The notes under the pieces are model-generated. The model had not been told where the DNA came from. It saw nothing but the letters and a program-made list of their open reading frames with translations, and did no database searches. A stretch of DNA of 64,000 nt, from assembly GCA_030160035.1 (NCBI GenBank), contig BSNO01000004.1, forward strand, positions 124,001 to 188,000, in the 5' to 3' direction. Made by a program: the position numbers and the translations under genes. This document shows positions 28,351 through 39,957 of the stretch, in pieces. Within the stretch, counting starts at the first letter, position 1. Each line of letters opens with the position of its first letter. The DNA is from Rhizobium albus. Its GTDB lineage: Bacteria > Pseudomonadota > Alphaproteobacteria > Rhizobiales > Rhizobiaceae.

Positions 28351-29277
28351 ATGTCAAATCGCTCCGCCTCCGAACAGCAGCCGTCCCGTCCCGTCCGTCC
28401 GCGCCGAAGCGTTCTCTATGTGCCGGCGCTCAACGAGCGTGCCATCGCCAAGCTGCCGACGCTCGACTTCGATGTCGTGATCTTCGATTTGGAAGACTCC
28501 ATCGCGCCAGACCAGAAGGATGCGGCGCGGGAGAACATGCGGCAGGTGCTGCGCGACCTCGACCTGCAGGGCCGCGAGCGCATCGTCCGCATCAACGGGC
28601 TCGATACGCAGTGGGGAACGGAAGACCTGCTGGCCGCCCGCGCAGGCGACGTCGACGCGATCCTGCTTCCCAAGATCGAGGAGCCGGCGGCGATCCAGGC
28701 GGCCGCCTCCGCGCTCGACCAGACCGACGCGCCGGAAACGATGCGGCTCTGGGCCATGATCGAGACGCCGAAAGGCATCATGAATGCCGGTCATGTCGCC
28801 GCTTCGGCCAGAACCTACGGCTCACGGCTGGATTGCTTCGTCGTCGGGCCGAACGATATCGCAAAGGACACCGGTGTTCGCGTCACTCCGGGTCGGCCAT
28901 ATCTCGTGCCTTGGCTGATGCAGATCCTGCTCGCCGCGCGCGCCTTCGGGCTCGATGTGATCGATGGCGTCTACAATGATTTCCGCGACACGGAAGGCTT
29001 CGCCGACGAGTGCCACCAAGGCCGCGATATGGGTTTCGACGGCAAGACGCTGATCCACCCGGCCCAGATCGAGGCTGCCAACAACGCCTTCGGCATCGGC
29101 GTTGATGAGCGGCAGCATGCGGAACGCATCGTCACTGCGTTCGATCAGCCTGAAAACGCGGCCAAAGGCGTCATCAATATCGATGGGCGGATGGTGGAGC
29201 GGCTGCATCTGATCGATGCGCAACGCCTTTTGACCAAGGCTGCCGCAATTGATGCGCGCAAGGGAGCACGGACATGA
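28351..29277 (+). CDS. CoA ester lyase (HpcH/HpaI aldolase, CitE-like)
   Basis: 308 residues from MSNRSASEQQ. Key segments are RSVLYVPALNERAIAKL, VIFDLEDSIAPDQK, WAMIETPKGIMNA and VVGPNDIAKD; Glu and Asp ligands for Mg2+ are in the second and third. Malyl-CoA, citramalyl-CoA and citryl-CoA lyases share this fold. Genes for a citrate lyase complex are absent, so it is a stand-alone lyase. An ATGA overlap joins it to the DUF1737 gene. Confidence 0.85.
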   Translation: MSNRSASEQQPSRPVRPRRSVLYVPALNERAIAKLPTLDFDVVIFDLEDSIAPDQKDAARENMRQVLRDLDLQGRERIVRINGLDTQWGTEDLLAARAGDVDAILLPKIEEPAAIQAAASALDQTDAPETMRLWAMIETPKGIMNAGHVAASARTYGSRLDCFVVGPNDIAKDTGVRVTPGRPYLVPWLMQILLAARAFGLDVIDGVYNDFRDTEGFADECHQGRDMGFDGKTLIHPAQIEAANNAFGIGVDERQHAERIVTAFDQPENAAKGVINIDGRMVERLHLIDAQRLLTKAAAIDARKGART

Positions 29278-29480
29278 AACTCTATCGACTGCTGACCGGA
29301 CCGGACGATTCAAGCTTCTGTCACAAGGTCACGGCGGCGCTGAACAAGGGCTGGTTGCTGAGCGGCTCGCCGGCCTATGCCTTCGACGCCGAAACCAAGA
29401 CCATGAAATGCGCGCAGGCGGTCTACAAGGAAGTCGAAGGCGTGGATTACGTGCCGGAAATGAAGCTCGGCGAGCAATGA
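29274..29480 (+). CDS. DUF1737 domain protein
   Basis: 68 residues. The start MKLYRLLTGPDDSSFCHKV and GWLLSGSPAYAFD match DUF1737. It overlaps the lyase stop as ATGA and must be translated from the same message. DUF1737 proteins are small, presumably soluble, and have no assigned role; pairing with CitE-like lyase is a useful hint only. Confidence 0.85.
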   Translation: MKLYRLLTGPDDSSFCHKVTAALNKGWLLSGSPAYAFDAETKTMKCAQAVYKEVEGVDYVPEMKLGEQ

Positions 29481-29502
29481 CGGCGGGTTGCGGGTCGACC
29501 GG

Positions 29503-29925
29503 TCAATCGACCGTCTCTTCGATCCGCTCCATGTCGTCGTCGCTGAGGCCGAAATGGTGGCCGATCTCGTGGATGAGCACGTGGGCGATGATATCGCCGA
29601 GCGTTTCCTCATTCTCTGCCCAATAGTCGAGAATGGGGCGACGATAGAGCGTGATGCGGTTGGGGAACTCACCGGTTTCCAGCGAGAAGCGCTCGCCCAC
29701 GCCGCGCCCTTCGAACAGGCCGAGCAGGTCGAAAGGGGTCTCGAGCGCCATGTCCTCGAAGATTTCGTCTGACGGGAAGTCGTCCAGCCGGATGATCACG
29801 TCGCCAGTCAGCGTACGGAACTCGTCGGGCAGGCGGGCGAATGCCTCGCGTGCCAGTGACTCGAATTCCGCCAGCGAAGGCGCATAAGCCCTCGTCCAGT
29901 CGTTCGTTTGGTCCATTTCCGCCAT
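29503..29925 (-). CDS. Zincin-like metallopeptidase (PF06262 type)
   Basis: 140 residues from MAEMDQTNDW, after AAAGGG. The active-site helix reads VLIHEIGHHFGLSDDDM near residue 118-134: the HExxHxxG form of a minimal zincin. The family has no signal peptide and unknown substrates; it is common in actinobacteria and alphaproteobacteria. The gene converges on the DUF1737 gene and starts 288 bp before the next plus-strand gene. Confidence 0.9.
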   Translation of the reverse strand: MAEMDQTNDWTRAYAPSLAEFESLAREAFARLPDEFRTLTGDVIIRLDDFPSDEIFEDMALETPFDLLGLFEGRGVGERFSLETGEFPNRITLYRRPILDYWAENEETLGDIIAHVLIHEIGHHFGLSDDDMERIEETVD

Positions 29926-30213
29926 CGGTACCCTTTCTTTCGGGCCATATAGGCGATTGCAGCGTGCAGTGCGAGAGGCAAAGCGCTGCGCGACATTGCT
30001 CGACGCGACGACCAAGCCAAGCCAGCAATGCTCGCGTGAAGAGCAAAACTGATCCATGTCAATTCGTGGGTGCGGCGTTTAATCTTTTTTAGGAAGCATT
30101 TTATTCAATGGTGCGGTCGGCTTCGGAAAGTGTGGGCTCTCCGAATACATGAATGTTGGCTGACGCTCCGGCATGCCCGGGATGCTGTACACACGCTATC
30201 CTCGGGGGATCAC

Positions 30214-31413
30214 ATGTCGCATGCACGGCGCCTTGGCGGCGGACGGACCATTGCAGCCTTATTCACGACAGCGCTGCTCGCCTCGACCACAAGTTTCGCA
30301 CAGGAAGCAATGCCAAACCTCGAAGACGGTGTTTTCGCCGACCGGATCGTGTTCGGCCAGGCGGCGCCGCTCGACGGCCCGGCCAGTGCTCTCGGCTTGG
30401 GCATGCAACTCGGCATCCAGGCTGCATTTCAGGAAGTCAACGCCGCCGGCGGCGTGCACGGGCGACAGCTCGAGCTGATCAGCCGAGACGATCATTATGA
30501 ACCGGCGCGATCCATCGACGAGGTCCGGCGTCTCATCGGCCAGGACAAGGTCTTCGGCCTGATCGGGCCGGTCGGCACGCCCACATCGGCCGCGACGCAG
30601 CCGATTGCCTTGGAAACCAACGTCCCCTTCATCGGCGCCTTCACCGGTGCCGGCTTCCTGCGCGATCCGAAGCTCACAAACGTGGTCAATATTCGGGCGT
30701 CCTACGACGCCGAGACCGAAACCTGGATGAAACTGCTCGTCGACGAGCGCAAGCTGAAGCGGATCGCAATTCTCTACCAGGACGACGCCTTCGGCCGTGC
30801 CGGCCTCAGCGGCGCCGTTGCGGCTTTGGAACGCCGCGACATGGAACTGGTCGCGCGCGGCACCTACCAGCGCAATACGACGGCCGTGAAGGCGGCGCTG
30901 CTCGAGCTGCGCAAAGCGAACGCGCAGGCCGTCGTCATGGTCGGCGCCTATCTGCCGATCGCGGAATTCGTCAAGGTCGCCCGCTCGATCGACTTCGACC
31001 CGACATTCGTCAACATCTCATTCGTCGGCTCGGATGCGCTCGCGGCCGCACTGGAGGGTGAAGGCGAAGGCGTCATCGTCTCGCAGGTAGTTCCCTTCCC
31101 GTGGGACGAAACAGATCCTCTGGTCGCGGCCTATCAGGCAGCACTTGCCAATGTGGATGGCGAGGCGAAGCCGAGCTTCGTCAGCCTGGAAGGTTACATA
31201 ACCGGCCGCCTCGCAGCGATGGCGATCGAGGAAGCCGGCCCCGAGCCGACGCGCGAAGCGTTCCTGAACGGCATCCGCCAGCGCGGCAGCTTCGAGATGG
31301 ATGGCCTCACGCTGCAGTTCGGTCCTGAAGACAATCAGGGCCTGGACGACGTCTTCTTGACCGAAATCGGCCCTGACGGTGCGTTTCGCCCGCTCGCCGG
31401 CCCGCAAAGCTGA
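30214..31413 (+). CDS. ABC-type substrate-binding protein (LivK/ receptor-ligand family), orphan
   Basis: 399 residues from MSHARRLGGG, preceded by GGGGGATC. The N-terminal signal peptide is cleaved near SFA-QEA (about residue 30), so the protein is periplasmic. The type I fold is shown by IVFGQAAPLDGPASALG, AGGVHGRQLELISRDD and FGLIGPVGTPTSAATQP. No permease or ATPase genes are near; the next gene is a chemoreceptor 35 bp on. A sensory ligand-presenting role is a good possibility. Confidence 0.88.
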   Translation: MSHARRLGGGRTIAALFTTALLASTTSFAQEAMPNLEDGVFADRIVFGQAAPLDGPASALGLGMQLGIQAAFQEVNAAGGVHGRQLELISRDDHYEPARSIDEVRRLIGQDKVFGLIGPVGTPTSAATQPIALETNVPFIGAFTGAGFLRDPKLTNVVNIRASYDAETETWMKLLVDERKLKRIAILYQDDAFGRAGLSGAVAALERRDMELVARGTYQRNTTAVKAALLELRKANAQAVVMVGAYLPIAEFVKVARSIDFDPTFVNISFVGSDALAAALEGEGEGVIVSQVVPFPWDETDPLVAAYQAALANVDGEAKPSFVSLEGYITGRLAAMAIEEAGPEPTREAFLNGIRQRGSFEMDGLTLQFGPEDNQGLDDVFLTEIGPDGAFRPLAGPQS

Positions 31414-31448
31414 TCGATTTGCCCGACACTCCATCAGGAACCAGAATC

Positions 31449-34163
31449 ATGGCAACTCATAACGAGACCAAATCAGTGTCCGCCGTCGCAAAGCGACGTG
31501 GTGGCCTCGGTGTGCGCGGCAAGCTCACGGCCGCGGTCGCCGGCATCTCGACGCTCACCGTCGTCGCGATCGGTATCGCCGTCGTGTCCTTCCAGGGCGC
31601 GCAATCGGAATTCAAGCGCTTCAACGAAGAGCAGGTTCCGCAGGTCATCAGTGCCGGCGAACTCGCCACGTTCAGCACGGACGTGACGATCGCCTCATCG
31701 CAGCTCATCAACGCCGAAGAAGAAGCCGAACGCACCGAGGCGTTCGAGCGCCTGACTGCCGCGGTCGGCACGCTGATCTCCAGCGCGGAAGCCCAGGGCA
31801 GTTCAGCCGACAGCGCGCCCGCGGTTGTCGAGCTGCGCGAGCGCGCACAGGCTTTCGAAGCCAATCTGGACGAGCTCGACGGCCTGACGCGCCAGAACAT
31901 CGTCATCCGCGAAGAGCGCGACCGGCGCCTCGTTGAGCTGTTTGCGCTCCATGACAGCCTTGCGCTGGCGCTGCAGCCGCTTGCCGACGATGCCTATTAC
32001 ACGCTGATCTTCGACGGCGAGTCCGCGGCCGTGGAAGCAAGCGACGTCATCGGCGGCATCCTCAATGAGGACATGCAGACCTTCCGCCGCCTGCTCAGCC
32101 TGCGCATCGAAGCCGGCTCCACCAGCGCGGCGACATCCGGTTACCTTCTGACCGAAGACGGCGCGCTTGCCCGCACCTTCGACGATCGCATGATTGCCGC
32201 GTCCGACCGCCTGAAGCTTCTTATCGAGCAGCTGCAGGCATCGGGCAATCTGCCGCCGATCGAAGCCGAGCTCACCATGCTGGCCGACATGCCGACGGCT
32301 GCGCGCACCATGCGCCGCGACCCGCTCTTCGCCAGCGGCTCACCCGCAACGCGCCGCTTCATGTCCCAGCTCATTGATGTCGGTCACTCGGTCGACCTCG
32401 CGCTGATCGATGCCGTCGACGACATGCTCTTTGATCTGACGATCGGCGGCGAACGCGCCGTCGAGCGCAGCACGGCGACCATTACGGAGCTGGTCGACAT
32501 TCAGGTAAAGCAGCTCAAGGAAACGCTGGAGATGATCTCCACGCTGCGTGAATTCACCGCGCTCATCGTTCAGGGCGCGCTGACCAACGACCCCGAGGCC
32601 ATCCGCCGCCTGCAGGATCGCGCGCTCGGCCTGTTCCTGACGCTCGGCACCAAGATGCAGGCAACCGGCTATTCCGACGACGCCGGGCAGCTGCCGCAAT
32701 TGCAGGCCTTTGCCGACAGCAACAACGGCCTGATCGCACTGCGCGGCCAGCAGCTCGCCATCACCGAAGAGGTCGGCACGATCGTCGACACGGTCTTCAC
32801 CGACACCGTTGCAATGAATGGGCTGATCGCGCAGGTCGTGGATACGCGCCGCGCTGCAATTGCGGCTGACTCCACCGCACTGGCCGAAAGCCTTCAAGCT
32901 CGCGGCTATCTTCTGATGACGCTCGGCGCGGCGGTGCTCCTCCTGGCCGGCCTCATCGGCTACTTCGTGATCTCGCGCGGCATCGCCCGTCCGTTGACCA
33001 GCCTGATCGGTGCGACGCGCGATCTTGCCGATGGCAAGCTCGACGTGACGATCGCCCATGTCGGCCGCAGCGACGAGCTGGGCCAGCTGGCCCGCGCACT
33101 TGGCGTCTTCCGCGAAAACGCGATCGAGAAAGCCCGCATGGAAGCGGAAGCCGAAGGCACCCGTGCCGAACGCGAGGCAAACCGCGAAGAGCGCGAGCGC
33201 ATCAAAGCCGAGAATGCGCGGGTAACGCAGATCGCCGTCGATGCCCTTGGCGAAGGTTTGGCGCGGCTTGCCGAAGGCGATGTCTCGGTGCGCCTCGACG
33301 AGCCTTTCGTATCGAGCCTCGAAAGCCTGCGGCTACACTTCAACAGCTCCATGCACAAGCTCAGCGAGACGCTGGAGATGGTGCGGGAGAACGCGCACTC
33401 GATCAGCAGTGCATCCGCCGAAATGCGGGCCGGCACGGATGATTTGTCGCGCCGCACCGAACAGCAGGCGGCATCGCTCGAAGAGACCGCAGCGGCGCTC
33501 GAGGAGATCACCGCGACGGTGCGCAATTCGTCCACCCAGGCAGACAACGCCCGCCGCATGGCAGACGAAGCCAAGGCCGGTGCGGAGCGCTCCCGCGTGG
33601 TCGTCGAGGATGCCATCGCGGCGATGGCGCGCATCGAGGATGCGTCGAGCCAGATCGCCCGCATCATCGGCGTCATCGACGAGATCGCCTTCCAGACCAA
33701 CCTTCTTGCGCTCAATGCCGGGGTCGAGGCTGCGCGCGCCGGAGATGCTGGGCGCGGCTTCGCAGTCGTTGCCCAGGAAGTCCGCGATCTGGCAGGCCGT
33801 GCAAGCGGCGCGGCCAAGGAGATCAAGGAACTGATCAACCGTTCCGGCACGGAAGTGGATGCCGGCGTGAAGCTTGTCCGCGCGACCGGCGATGCCCTGA
33901 GCGAGATCGAGCAGCATGTCGTTCAGGTCAACGCCGCAGTGGCGACCATCGCGACGGCCGCCCGCGAGCAGTCTGCGGGTCTTGGCGAGATCAACCACGC
34001 CGTCAATCACATGGACCAGATGACCCAGCAGAACGCCGCGATGGTGGAAGAAACCACCGCCGCGACGCACACGCTGGCCGGCGAGGCCGAAGCACTGCGC
34101 GAGCTCGTCGCCCAGTTCGTCATCGACGCACCGGCACGCAGCACACAGCGCCGCGCAGCCTGA
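31449..34163 (+). CDS. Methyl-accepting chemotaxis protein with large periplasmic helical domain
   Basis: 904 residues from the ATG at 31449. TM1 is about 24-48 and TM2 about 485-507, with an intervening periplasmic domain of about 435 residues, far longer than the usual 150-280. HAMP (about 508-560) is followed by a second HAMP-like linker and a signalling domain; the kinase-contact tip is EIAFQTNLLALNAGVEAARA at about 743. No C-terminal NWETF-type pentapeptide. The large helical sensor domain resembles TorS-type domains that bind periplasmic-binding proteins. Confidence 0.93.
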   Translation: MATHNETKSVSAVAKRRGGLGVRGKLTAAVAGISTLTVVAIGIAVVSFQGAQSEFKRFNEEQVPQVISAGELATFSTDVTIASSQLINAEEEAERTEAFERLTAAVGTLISSAEAQGSSADSAPAVVELRERAQAFEANLDELDGLTRQNIVIREERDRRLVELFALHDSLALALQPLADDAYYTLIFDGESAAVEASDVIGGILNEDMQTFRRLLSLRIEAGSTSAATSGYLLTEDGALARTFDDRMIAASDRLKLLIEQLQASGNLPPIEAELTMLADMPTAARTMRRDPLFASGSPATRRFMSQLIDVGHSVDLALIDAVDDMLFDLTIGGERAVERSTATITELVDIQVKQLKETLEMISTLREFTALIVQGALTNDPEAIRRLQDRALGLFLTLGTKMQATGYSDDAGQLPQLQAFADSNNGLIALRGQQLAITEEVGTIVDTVFTDTVAMNGLIAQVVDTRRAAIAADSTALAESLQARGYLLMTLGAAVLLLAGLIGYFVISRGIARPLTSLIGATRDLADGKLDVTIAHVGRSDELGQLARALGVFRENAIEKARMEAEAEGTRAEREANREERERIKAENARVTQIAVDALGEGLARLAEGDVSVRLDEPFVSSLESLRLHFNSSMHKLSETLEMVRENAHSISSASAEMRAGTDDLSRRTEQQAASLEETAAALEEITATVRNSSTQADNARRMADEAKAGAERSRVVVEDAIAAMARIEDASSQIARIIGVIDEIAFQTNLLALNAGVEAARAGDAGRGFAVVAQEVRDLAGRASGAAKEIKELINRSGTEVDAGVKLVRATGDALSEIEQHVVQVNAAVATIATAAREQSAGLGEINHAVNHMDQMTQQNAAMVEETTAATHTLAGEAEALRELVAQFVIDAPARSTQRRAA

Positions 34164-34196
34164 ACGACAGCCGAAGCGGCAGCTTGAAAAATACTG

Positions 34197-34228
34197 CGGG
34201 CGGGCGATCGCGGATCGCCCGCCCGTTT
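34197..34228 (+). terminator. Terminator of the chemoreceptor gene
   Basis: A 13-bp stem (34197-34209 with 34213-34225) around a GCG loop is followed by TTT. It separates the MCP gene from the glycine riboswitch. Confidence 0.85.
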
Positions 34229-34278
34229 GCGTCATCCGCTCTTGCATTTGCGTCGGTTTCGCATAACGTGCGGCCACT

Positions 34279-34441
34279 CGATGGGAGAAGCCGGACCCCG
34301 CTTGGGAGCACCGGTGCCGAAGGAGCAATCGCCCCCGGAAACTCTCAGGCAAAAGGACCATCGGGTACCGACAGACTCTGGAGAGAGGCGCTCGTTGAAG
34401 CGTCCGCCGAAGGGATAACAATCTCAGGCAAAGGGACAGAG
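34279..34441 (+). promoter_or_regulatory. Tandem glycine riboswitch (gcvT leader)
   Basis: Two aptamers are seen. The first is closed by P1 CGATGG/CCATCG (34279-34284 with 34358-34363) and contains GCCGAAGGAGCAA and CTCAGGCAAAAGGAC. The second is closed by CTCTG/CAGAG (34376-34380 with 34437-34441) and contains GCCGAAGGGATAACA and TCTCAGGCAAAGGGAC. A short linker joins them, as in cooperative gly riboswitches. It switches on gcvTHP when glycine is high. Downstream hairpins (34444-34487 and 34498-34526) could mask the GGAGA ribosome-binding site at 34541. Confidence 0.96.
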
Positions 34442-34551
34442 GGGGCGTCGTGTCGAAGGCATTTTGCCTTCGTGTTGAACCGACGCCGGTCGTATGAGCC
34501 TTGCCGCCCTTTTTCGGGATCAAGGCTTCCGGCGCAGTCCGGAGATGACGC

Positions 34552-35694
34552 TTGGGCGACGCAGCAACACCTCTTTTGAAGACCCCGCTTCACGCGATGC
34601 ATGTGGCCGCCGGCGCACGCATGGTGCCGTTTGCGGGCTACGACATGCCCGTCCAATACGCCACCGGCGTGATGCGCGAACATCTCCACACGCGCCAGAA
34701 GGCGGGGCTTTTCGACGTCTCGCACATGGGCCAGATCGAACTGCACCCGAGGGACGGCACGGTCGAAACCGCGATGCGTGCGCTGGAAACCCTTGTCCCC
34801 GTTTCGATCCTCGCATTGAAGCCCGGCCGACAGCGTTACGCGCTCTTCACCGACGAGAATGGCGGTATCCTCGATGATCTGATGGTGGCCAATCGCGGCG
34901 ATCATCTTTTTCTCGTCGTCAACGCAGCCTGCAAGGCGGACGATATCGCCTATCTCGAAAAGCATCTCGGCGAAAGCTGCGAGGCGCGCGTGCGTGACGA
35001 CCGCGCCCTGCTGGCACTTCAGGGTCCAAAAGCCGCGGACGTGCTGACAGCACTCGATCCCGCCATCGCCGACATGGTGTTCATGGATGTGCGTGATGCG
35101 AACCTTGCGGGAATTTCCGCGATCGTCTCCCGCTCCGGCTACACCGGCGAGGACGGCTTCGAGATCTCCGTCGCCGCCTCCGATGCGCCCGAACTTGCCC
35201 AGCGGCTGCTGGAGAACGAGGACGTCGCCTGGATCGGACTGGGCGCTCGCGATTCGCTGCGCCTCGAAGCCGGCCTCTGCCTCTATGGCAACGACATCAC
35301 CAAGGAGACCACCCCCGTCGAGGCAAGCCTCGAATGGGCAATCCAGAAACCGCGCCGCACCGGCGGCGAGCGCGCAGGCGGCTTTCCCGGTGCCGACATC
35401 ATCCTCAAGCAGTTGGATGACGGCGCACCGCGCCGCCGCGTCGGCCTGAAGCCGGAAGGCCGTGGCCCCGTGCGCGATGGAGCCCCGCTTTTTGCAGAGG
35501 CAGAAGGCGGCGAGCCGATCGGCCGCGTCACCTCAGGCGGTTTTGGCCCGAGCGTCGACGGTCCGATCGCCATGGGGCTCGTTCCGACCGAGACAAGCGA
35601 TGCCGGCACGAAGCTTTATGCTGAAGTGCGCGGCAAGCGCCTTCCGGTCGTCATCTCGCCCCTGCCTTTCGTCACCCAAACCTACAAACGATAA
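34552..35694 (+). CDS. gcvT: Aminomethyltransferase (glycine cleavage T protein)
   Basis: 380 residues from a TTG at 34552, with GGAGA seven bases upstream. Regions such as [28 protein letters not shown] and [20 protein letters not shown] are typical. It transfers the methylene carbon from the H protein to tetrahydrofolate. It is the first gene of gcvTHP and is under the riboswitch. The TTG start agrees with possible translational control. Confidence 0.96.
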   Translation: MGDAATPLLKTPLHAMHVAAGARMVPFAGYDMPVQYATGVMREHLHTRQKAGLFDVSHMGQIELHPRDGTVETAMRALETLVPVSILALKPGRQRYALFTDENGGILDDLMVANRGDHLFLVVNAACKADDIAYLEKHLGESCEARVRDDRALLALQGPKAADVLTALDPAIADMVFMDVRDANLAGISAIVSRSGYTGEDGFEISVAASDAPELAQRLLENEDVAWIGLGARDSLRLEAGLCLYGNDITKETTPVEASLEWAIQKPRRTGGERAGGFPGADIILKQLDDGAPRRRVGLKPEGRGPVRDGAPLFAEAEGGEPIGRVTSGGFGPSVDGPIAMGLVPTETSDAGTKLYAEVRGKRLPVVISPLPFVTQTYKR

Positions 35695-35719
35695 CACCGA
35701 GCATCCAGGGAACAGCACC

Positions 35720-36082
35720 ATGTTGAAATTCACCGAAGACCACGAATGGCTGAAAATCGAAGGTGATACCGCCACCGTCGGCATCACCAAACACGCCGCC
35801 GAGCAGCTCGGCGATCTCGTCTTCGTGGAACTGCCGGATGTCGGCGCCAGCTTCGAAAAGGGCGGCGATGCCGCAACCGTCGAATCGGTCAAGGCGGCAT
35901 CCGAAGTCTACGCGCCGCTCGCTGGCGACGTTACCGAGGTGAACCAGGCGATCGTGGATGATCCGTCTCTCGTCAATTCCGACCCGACCGGCGCCGGCTG
36001 GATGTTCAAGCTGAAGCTTGCCGATCCGTCCGCCGCCGACAGCCTGCTCGACCAGGACGCCTACGAAAAGCTGATTGGATAA
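35720..36082 (+). CDS. gcvH: Glycine cleavage system H protein
   Basis: 120 residues. The lipoyl lysine is K58 in [12 protein letters not shown]. The usual start KFTEDHEWL and closing YEKLIG are seen. It shuttles the aminomethyl group between the P, T and L proteins. It is 25 bp after gcvT and 6 bp before gcvP. Confidence 0.97.
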   Translation: MLKFTEDHEWLKIEGDTATVGITKHAAEQLGDLVFVELPDVGASFEKGGDAATVESVKAASEVYAPLAGDVTEVNQAIVDDPSLVNSDPTGAGWMFKLKLADPSAADSLLDQDAYEKLIG

Positions 36083-36088
36083 AACGCC

Positions 36089-38938
<2,850 letters not shown>

Positions 38939-38962
38939 CCGACCGACGCTTATCGCAACGAG

Positions 38963-38988
38963 GCCGGCGCTGCTCAGCGCCGGCTTTT
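38963..38988 (+). terminator. Terminator of gcvTHP
   Basis: GCCGGCGCTG (38963-38972) pairs with CAGCGCCGGC (38975-38984) around a CT loop, followed by TTTT. Confidence 0.9.
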
Positions 38989-39079
38989 GCATATGAAAGC
39001 CTTGGAAAAACAGAAACGCCGAAGCCTCCCACCGAGCATACGGTGGAAGCTGCATAGCTAAACGGTGAGAGAGAGAAAT

Positions 39080-39154
39080 TGGAGCGGGTGAAGCGATTCG
39101 AACGCTCGACCCCAACCTTGGCAAGGTTGTGCTCTACCCCTGAGCTACACCCGC
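39080..39154 (-). tRNA. tRNA-Gly (GCC anticodon)
   Basis: On the minus strand the 5' GCGGGTG pairs with CACCCGC, followed by T and an encoded CCA. The D loop has TAGCTCAGGGGTAGAGC, and the anticodon stem-loop reads CAACC-TTGCCAA-GGTTG, giving GCC (glycine). The T loop has GTTCGAATC. It lies in the 450-bp gap between gcvP and the deacylase gene; no other gene was seen in the gap. Confidence 0.97.
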
Positions 39155-39392
39155 TCAATCGCATGGTCCGGGGGTAACGATGGACCGCGATATCGAAGCG
39201 CTTGGCGCGTCGACCGGCGCTGTATGACGCAAGCCGCTGCAGATTGCAACAGGCAAAATCGCGGGGGCCTTCCAAAATTTTCCATCGCCTGGCGCGAGCT
39301 CGCGCATCTCGCACGGGCCGACGTTTGCCTCTCAGCGCAAGGCGCCATATGAAGCAGCACCACAGGCAGGAAGCGGGACTGGAGGGCGGATG

Positions 39393-39899
39393 ATGAGCGA
39401 GTGGACCGAGGCGCAACAGGCTTTGTTCGAGCGGCTGGATCGCCTGTCGATTACGCATCGGACGCGCCACCATGCACCGGTCTTCACCGTCGCCGAAGCC
39501 CAGGCGCTGCGCGACGACATTCCGGGTGCGCACACCAAGAACCTGTTCGTGAAGGACAAGAAGGGGCGCTACTTCCTGCTGGTGCTCGAGGAAACGGCCG
39601 AGGTGGACCTGAAGCAGGTGCATGGCCTGATCGGCGCGAGCGGCCGCGTGTCCTTCGGAAAGCCCGACGCATTGATGGAGCATCTGGGCGTCGAGCCGGG
39701 CTCGGTCACGTCTCTCTCGGCGCTCAACGATCGCGAAGGGGTGGTCACCGTCGTGTTGGACGCTGCGCTGATGGAAAACGACACCATCAATGCCCATCCG
39801 CTCTCCAACGATGCGACGACATCGCTCAGCAGCGCCGATCTCGTCCGTTTCCTGCAGGATTGCGACCACAACCCACTGATCTTGAAACTTTCAAGCTGA
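39393..39899 (+). CDS. proX: Prolyl-tRNA deacylase, ProX/YbaK family
   Basis: 168 residues (from 39393; the ATG at 39390 is adjacent, but GGAGG is better spaced for the second). Conserved HTKNLFVKDKKGRYFLLVL with the catalytic lysine and later INAHPLSND match ProX. It removes Ala mischarged on tRNA-Pro. Placement near tRNA-Gly is a coincidence of order rather than a clue. Confidence 0.88.
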   Translation: MSEWTEAQQALFERLDRLSITHRTRHHAPVFTVAEAQALRDDIPGAHTKNLFVKDKKGRYFLLVLEETAEVDLKQVHGLIGASGRVSFGKPDALMEHLGVEPGSVTSLSALNDREGVVTVVLDAALMENDTINAHPLSNDATTSLSSADLVRFLQDCDHNPLILKLSS

Positions 39900-39957
39900 A
39901 TCCCGATTTTGCGGGCAGATCAGGCCCCATCCACGCCTTTCATTCCGGAGCCCAAAG

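Noticed and set aside
30070-30213. Upstream extension of the binding-protein gene
   Set aside because: Would put a non-signal sequence in front of a clear signal peptide; GGGGGATC before the ATG at 30214 decides the start.
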